Positions 60,360 through 64,000 of a DNA stretch of 64,000 nucleotides are shown piece after piece. Made by a program: the position numbers and the translations under genes. Below the pieces are notes generated by a model. That model was not told the origin of the DNA and ran no database searches. It saw only the letters and a program-made list of their open reading frames with translations. The DNA comes from Kribbella pratensis (lineage in GTDB: Bacteria; Actinomycetota; Actinomycetes; Propionibacteriales; Kribbellaceae): assembly GCF_004365355.1 (NCBI RefSeq), contig NZ_SODP01000001.1, positions 1,867,473 to 1,931,472 on the forward strand, in the 5' to 3' direction. Positions within the stretch are counted from its first letter, which is position 1, and every line of letters starts with the position of its first letter.

Positions 60360-62028
60360 TGTGCGTTGGGCCACGTCGGCCCAGCAGCAGTACGGCGAGG
60401 ACAGCGGCCAGGAACGCGCACGCGGCAGCACCGGCGAAGATCGCGTGAACTTGTGAAATGGCGGCATCGCGGAGCGCGTCGACGAACGGGCGGCAGTTGC
60501 CGGGGGAGGACGGGCACAGCTCGTTCGGCGATTTGATGCCGTCGGCAATGGCGTAGTACCGCCGGAGCCCGATCGCTGTCAGTGCCGAGACGCCGACCAG
60601 CATGCCGACCATGCGCGCGACAACTACGAGCGCGCTCACCAGGCCGTGGGTGTCGGCGGGCGTCGCGCCGAGCATGGCGGTGTTCAGAGGCGACAACGCC
60701 AGGCCGAACCCGAACCCGCAGACGAGCAGTACGACGGTCGCCGGCCAGTGATCGAGCGCCGTACGACTCCAGAACGCCATCACCACGAACATCGCCGCGG
60801 ACAACCCCAACCCCGCCCCCGCGATCAGTCCGAGCCCGTAGCGCCGCGTGAGCCACCCGCCGGCAACCGCTCCGACCGGTAGCGCGATCAGGAACCGCAC
60901 CAGCACAAGCGCGGCGGCCAGCTGCCCACCGCCCTGGGTAGTGCGCGCAAACACCGGTACGTCGACCAGCGCCGCGATCAGTGCGCAGCCGATGAGGAAG
61001 CTGACCGCCAACGAGCCCCAGGCAGGACGTGCACCCAGCAACCCACGAGGCACGATGGCTGCCGCCGTACGACGCTGCCACAGCGCAAACGCCACCGCGA
61101 AGACAGCGGCCGCGGCCAGGAGCCACGGACCCGCCGGCGACATCAGCTCACGCTCAGGGTCCGCGGTCGCGAACGCCAGCACCACGCCGGCCAGCGCGAG
61201 GGCGAGCAGCAGCGCGCCGACGAGGTCAACCCGCGACAAAACGCCGGCGGTCCGGCCGCGCCCACGCCACAGCACCAGGCCGAGCCAGAGCAGCGCGAGG
61301 ACAAGAGTGGCGACACCGATCGGCGTGAGCAGCCGGGAGGTTCCGGTGAACGGCACGAACGGCAGGCCGAGCGTCACGCCGGACGCCAGTCGCTCGGGTG
61401 CCGTCAGCGTGAGCCCAAGAGCAACACAGGCGAGCAAGCCGACAACACCGGAGATCGACGGTCGTCGACGGCCGCGAAGGAGCAGCGCGAGCACGACTGC
61501 GACGGTCAGATTGAGCCAGAAGATGTACCGCCAGTCGGCCACCGCGAGTACGGCGGCACCGAGCAGCGGACCGAGCACCGACCCGAGCTCCTGGACCGCG
61601 CCAACGACGCCGAGCGGCAGACCGCGCCGGTCGGCCGGCCACAGATCAGCGACCAGCGCGAGCGTCGCCGGAACGAGGCCGCCGCCGCCGACCCCCTGAA
61701 GAAACCGACCGGTTACCACCAGTGGCAGGTCGTACGCTCCGGCCGTGATCAGCGACCCGACCGCGAACAGCAGCAGCGCCCCGACCAGCACCGGCGTCCG
61801 CCCGACCACATCGGCGATCCGCCCGATCAACGGCAGTACGGCGATGTACCCGAGCAGGAACCCGGAGATGATCGGGGCCGCCCGCTGCAACTCGTCCGCG
61901 GACAGCCCGACGCCGGCCATCATGTCCGGCAGCGCCAGCACGACGACGTACGTGTCCGCCGCGGCGAACGCGACCGCTATGGACGCGAGGGTCAGTTGTG
62001 AGCGCGCCCGGGGCGAGGTAGTGATCAC
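60355..62028 (-). CDS. MFS transporter, 14-helix DHA2 type
   Basis: The product has 557 residues from GTG 62028. DHA2 drug:H+ antiporter features are YVVVLALPDMMAGVGLSADE near residue 25, the motif A loop LLGYIAVLPLIGRIADVVGR near 58, and the motif C helix GVVGAVQELGSVLGPLLGAA near 135, with about 14 hydrophobic segments in all. The C-terminus is short (LLGRRGPTHT). It probably exports a drug or metabolite. It is divergent from the inserted TnpB element, and its upstream region may have been altered by that insertion. Confidence 0.92.
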   Translation of the reverse strand: MITTSPRARSQLTLASIAVAFAAADTYVVVLALPDMMAGVGLSADELQRAAPIISGFLLGYIAVLPLIGRIADVVGRTPVLVGALLLFAVGSLITAGAYDLPLVVTGRFLQGVGGGGLVPATLALVADLWPADRRGLPLGVVGAVQELGSVLGPLLGAAVLAVADWRYIFWLNLTVAVVLALLLRGRRRPSISGVVGLLACVALGLTLTAPERLASGVTLGLPFVPFTGTSRLLTPIGVATLVLALLWLGLVLWRGRGRTAGVLSRVDLVGALLLALALAGVVLAFATADPERELMSPAGPWLLAAAAVFAVAFALWQRRTAAAIVPRGLLGARPAWGSLAVSFLIGCALIAALVDVPVFARTTQGGGQLAAALVLVRFLIALPVGAVAGGWLTRRYGLGLIAGAGLGLSAAMFVVMAFWSRTALDHWPATVVLLVCGFGFGLALSPLNTAMLGATPADTHGLVSALVVVARMVGMLVGVSALTAIGLRRYYAIADGIKSPNELCPSSPGNCRPFVDALRDAAISQVHAIFAGAAACAFLAAVLAVLLLGRRGPTHT

Positions 62029-62159
62029 AGGATGGCGAGAAGATGGATCGGGCGCGGCACAACCCTGCGGAGGGTCCGGCGCTGGATGAGGCCTACCCGA
62101 ATTCTCGTCGCGTAGATGAGGGGCGATGTGTTCTCTTTGGAGATCAGAGACTGTCGGTG

Positions 62160-63377
62160 GTGACTGGTTGGATACGTTGGGTGTCCAGGTTCCGGCTGTA
62201 CCCGACGCGCTCGCAGCACGCCCTGTTGCTCGAGCAGTGCGGGCACGCCAGGTACGTGTGGAACCTGGCGCTCGAGCAGTGGTCGATGTGGTCCAGCGAC
62301 AAGGGACCGACACCAGGCTTCGTCCCGCAGTGTCGGCAGTTGACCGACGCGCGAGCGGCGTTCACCTGGCTGCGCGCAGGTTCGCAGACCGTGCAGCAGC
62401 AAGCGCTGCGCGACTTCGACCAGGCGGTCAGGAACTTCTATGCCGGAACCCATCGCCGACCTACATGGCGCAGACGCGGGCGACACGAGGGGTTCCGCGT
62501 TGTCGGTCGTCAGGCGGCTCGAGTCGTGAAGCACAACCGAAAATGGGGGTCTGTGCGAATTCCAAAGGTCGGATGGGTACGGTTTCGGCTGTCCCGGACC
62601 GTGCCTGCTGCGAAGTCGTACCGCGTCGTCCGCGACCGGGTAGGACGCTGGTACATCGCGTTCGCCGCGATCCCGTCCCCGGTGCCCGCACCCGGGACAG
62701 GTGAGGTCGTTGGCGCGGATCGTGGCGTCATCGTCTCGCTGGCTTTGTCCAACGGTGAACTCCTGACGTGCCCCGGGCTGTCGAATCGTGAGCAGGAACG
62801 GCTGCGACGTCTCCAACGACGTCTTGCCCGGTGTCGTCGTGGTTCTCAACGAAGCCGGCGAGTACGGGCCGCGATCGCCAAGCTTGATGCCCGCGCCGGT
62901 GACCGGCGTAAGGATTGGGTGGAGAAGACCAGCACTGATCTCGCGCGGCGGTTCGATGTCATCCGTGTTGAGGATTTGCGCATTGATCAGATGACGAAGC
63001 GCCCCAAGCCGCGGCCAGACGACGAACACCCAGGTCGATTCCTGCCGAACCGACGCCGTGCAAAAGCCGGCCTGAACCGAGCTATCCTCGCCAACGGCTG
63101 GGGTGCTCCGGTGCGACGTCTGGAGCACAAGGCCGCTGGACGACTCCAGAAAGTCAACCCCTCGTACACCTCGCAGACGTGCAGCGTCTGTGGGCACTGC
63201 GCGCCGGAGAACCGCGAGAGTCAAGCGGTCTTCCAGTGCGTGGCCTGCGGACACCAAACGCATGCCGACGTGAACGCGGCGATCAACATCGCGGCCGGAC
63301 GGGCCGTCAGCGCACGCGGAGAGACGCAGGTACCGGTCTCGCTGAAGCGTGAACCTCAACCCGCTGCCTCCGCGTAG
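62160..63377 (+). CDS. tnpB: TnpB RNA-guided nuclease (IS605 OrfB family)
   Basis: The product has 405 residues from GTG 62160; GTG 62157 or more upstream starts are possible. The N-terminal wedge-like part begins RFRLYPTRSQHALLLEQCGH and includes ARYVWNLALEQW. All RuvC residues are present: Asp in GEVVGADRGVIVSLAL near residue 185, Glu in FDVIRVEDLRIDQM near 270, and Asp in THADVNAAINIAAG near 370. The zinc finger SQTCSVCGHCAPENR with FQCVACGHQ is intact. TnpB uses an RNA from the element's right end as guide for DNA cutting. Everything needed for activity seems to be there. Confidence 0.94.
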   Translation: MTGWIRWVSRFRLYPTRSQHALLLEQCGHARYVWNLALEQWSMWSSDKGPTPGFVPQCRQLTDARAAFTWLRAGSQTVQQQALRDFDQAVRNFYAGTHRRPTWRRRGRHEGFRVVGRQAARVVKHNRKWGSVRIPKVGWVRFRLSRTVPAAKSYRVVRDRVGRWYIAFAAIPSPVPAPGTGEVVGADRGVIVSLALSNGELLTCPGLSNREQERLRRLQRRLARCRRGSQRSRRVRAAIAKLDARAGDRRKDWVEKTSTDLARRFDVIRVEDLRIDQMTKRPKPRPDDEHPGRFLPNRRRAKAGLNRAILANGWGAPVRRLEHKAAGRLQKVNPSYTSQTCSVCGHCAPENRESQAVFQCVACGHQTHADVNAAINIAAGRAVSARGETQVPVSLKREPQPAASA

Positions 63378-63418
63378 TAGTTGGAATCCCCGGCCCTTAC
63401 GGCAGGGGAGGACGTCAA
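63280..63418 (+). ncRNA. Probable omega-RNA (reRNA) scaffold at the element's right end
   Basis: In TnpB elements the guide RNA scaffold overlaps the end of tnpB and runs to the right end, with the guide formed by flanking DNA. Here the terminal hairpin (63387-63409) and the GTCAA end are visible, so the guide would start at 63419 with GGCTTGGTGATCTCTACC. The 5' boundary is a guess. Confidence 0.45.
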
Positions 63419-64000
63419 GGCTTGGTGATCTCTACCTTCTCGCCGTACTTGTCGAGGGTGACGTCGTAGCTGCTGGTCGCGCCGGAGTAGAACGGGCCGG
63501 TGATGGTGGCCGAGACGAGCTGCTTGGTGTCCTTGTCGATCTTGAAGGTGCTCGGGAAGTCCTGGTCCGCGGGCGCCTTCGGGAAGATGCCTTGCAGGTC
63601 CTTGCCCCGGACGGAGCCGGTCACTTCGGTCAGCACCTTCGCGCCTTCGCGGGTGTCGCCCTTGATCTTCGGGTCCTTCATCGTCGGCAGGACCGCGGTC
63701 AGGCCCTTCGCCGGGTCGAGCAGGATCGACGGGTCAGGAGCGCCGAGCGAGGCCAGCTGCGACGGCGGAAGCTCGATGTAGGTCGGCGTGAACGACAGCT
63801 TGGCGTACACCTTGCTGCCGACCGCGACCACCTGGGCGTCGATCGGCGCACCGGCCGACCGGACCGTGAGCTTGCCCTTGAACGCGGGCGCGTGCGTCGC
63901 GACACCGTCACCGCTGGCCAGCGTCTGCGCGTTGTCCGGCAGGTCGCGGCCGGTCAGCACGATGTGCACGCTGGCCGCGTCGTCGATCGTCTTCTTGACG
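63415..64000 (-). CDS. LprG/LppX-family lipoprotein (partial)
   Basis: The frame stays open to the window edge, so the signal peptide and lipobox are missing. The visible ~194 residues have the LppX/LprAFG pattern: SVHIVLTGRDLPDN, GKLTVRSAGAPIDAQVVAVG, VYAKLSFTPTYIELPPSQLA, DPSILLDPAKGLTAVLPTMK, and STFKIDKDTKQLVSATITG. These lipoproteins carry or transfer triacylated lipids in the cell envelope. The TGA stop is made of bases in the right end of the TnpB element (63415-63417), so the insertion lies exactly at the 3' end of this gene. The product ends in VEITKP. Confidence 0.85.
   Translation of the reverse strand, partial: VKKTIDDAASVHIVLTGRDLPDNAQTLASGDGVATHAPAFKGKLTVRSAGAPIDAQVVAVGSKVYAKLSFTPTYIELPPSQLASLGAPDPSILLDPAKGLTAVLPTMKDPKIKGDTREGAKVLTEVTGSVRGKDLQGIFPKAPADQDFPSTFKIDKDTKQLVSATITGPFYSGATSSYDVTLDKYGEKVEITKP

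Larger units (their letters stand above)
62060..63418 (+). mobile_element. TnpB-only insertion sequence (IS200/IS605 superfamily)
   Basis: The element carries a tnpB gene, no tnpA, and a right end with the classic imperfect hairpin followed by GGAGGACGTCAA, ending at 63418. The hairpin is CCCC-G-GCC-CTTAC-GGC-A-GGGG at 63388-63408. The left end could not be defined and is somewhere between 62030 and 62150. These elements lack terminal inverted repeats and do not duplicate their target. Without a TnpA it depends on a transposase elsewhere or is stranded. Confidence 0.8.

Noticed and set aside
62043..62159. Longer N-terminus for TnpB
   Set aside because: The extra ~39 residues have no TnpB features and overlap the region where the element's left end should lie.

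Overview
The window is high-GC actinobacterial DNA. Third codon positions are mostly G or C, GTG and TTG starts are common, and ATGA/GTGA overlaps between genes are frequent. Several families are actinobacterial hallmarks: a DUF5753 helix-turn-helix regulator, a DUF7455 zinc-ribbon protein beside a topoisomerase B subunit, and SigA with an Ala/Lys-rich N-terminus. The gene mix suggests Propionibacteriales, perhaps a Kribbella-like soil organism; the genus is a guess. There is no rRNA, tRNA, CRISPR array or prophage. It reads as ordinary chromosome with one TnpB-type insertion sequence at the right end.

Layout. 1-2.8 kb: end of a beta-sandwich protein, then a LysR regulator divergent from an alpha/beta hydrolase and a flavin-dependent oxidoreductase. 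2.8-6.1 kb: cytochrome oxidase subunit I, a DUF5753 regulator and an O-methyltransferase-like gene. 6.1-7.0 kb: an 829-base gap holding two copies of a ~140-base hairpin-rich element, a cluster of inverted repeats and a tandem repeat; this is the least explained stretch. 7-13 kb: a TPMT-like methyltransferase coupled to an ATP-dependent DNA ligase, a secreted protein, a Dyp peroxidase, a CPBP membrane protease and a HAD protein. 13-18.5 kb: a group 2 sigma factor, oligopeptidase B, exonuclease III, a small membrane protein and a TetR regulator. 18.6-22.5 kb: a five-gene operon with every junction overlapping, divergent from TetR and preceded by two matching operator-like repeats. 22.5-30 kb: hemerythrin, dimethylargininase, a TPR protein, DNA polymerase IV, a frameshifted metallo-beta-lactamase-fold gene, a glutamate-cysteine ligase-like enzyme, a universal stress protein and a HhH-GPD protein. 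30-32.5 kb: primary sigma factor SigA, a small membrane protein and a YidC-like insertase.

32.5-35.6 kb is a sugar or polyol operon (ROK regulator, isomerase, Gfo/Idh/MocA dehydrogenase). 35.7-40.5 kb holds a phosphotransferase, two methyltransferases, PPK2 and a probable rifampicin monooxygenase. 40.5-43.3 kb encodes a two-component system with a small secreted protein. 43.4-48.1 kb has a DUF456 protein, an amylo-alpha-1,6-glucosidase, a LysE exporter and its divergent MocR regulator. 48.2-54.3 kb has DUF7455, topoisomerase subunit B, an ECF-like sigma factor with a C-terminal extension, a hydrolase-acetyltransferase pair and a HAD protein. 54.3-58 kb has two secreted peptidases; the pyroglutamyl-peptidase-like one has Ser where the catalytic Cys should be. 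58.1-62 kb has two convergent beta-carbonic anhydrases, a sucrase/ferredoxin-like protein and an MFS exporter. 62.1-63.4 kb is a TnpB-only element whose right end abuts the stop codon of an LprG/LppX-type lipoprotein gene that runs off the window.

All calls come from reading the sequence. No database search, alignment or folding program was run, so family names rest on motif recognition and boundaries of non-coding features are approximate.
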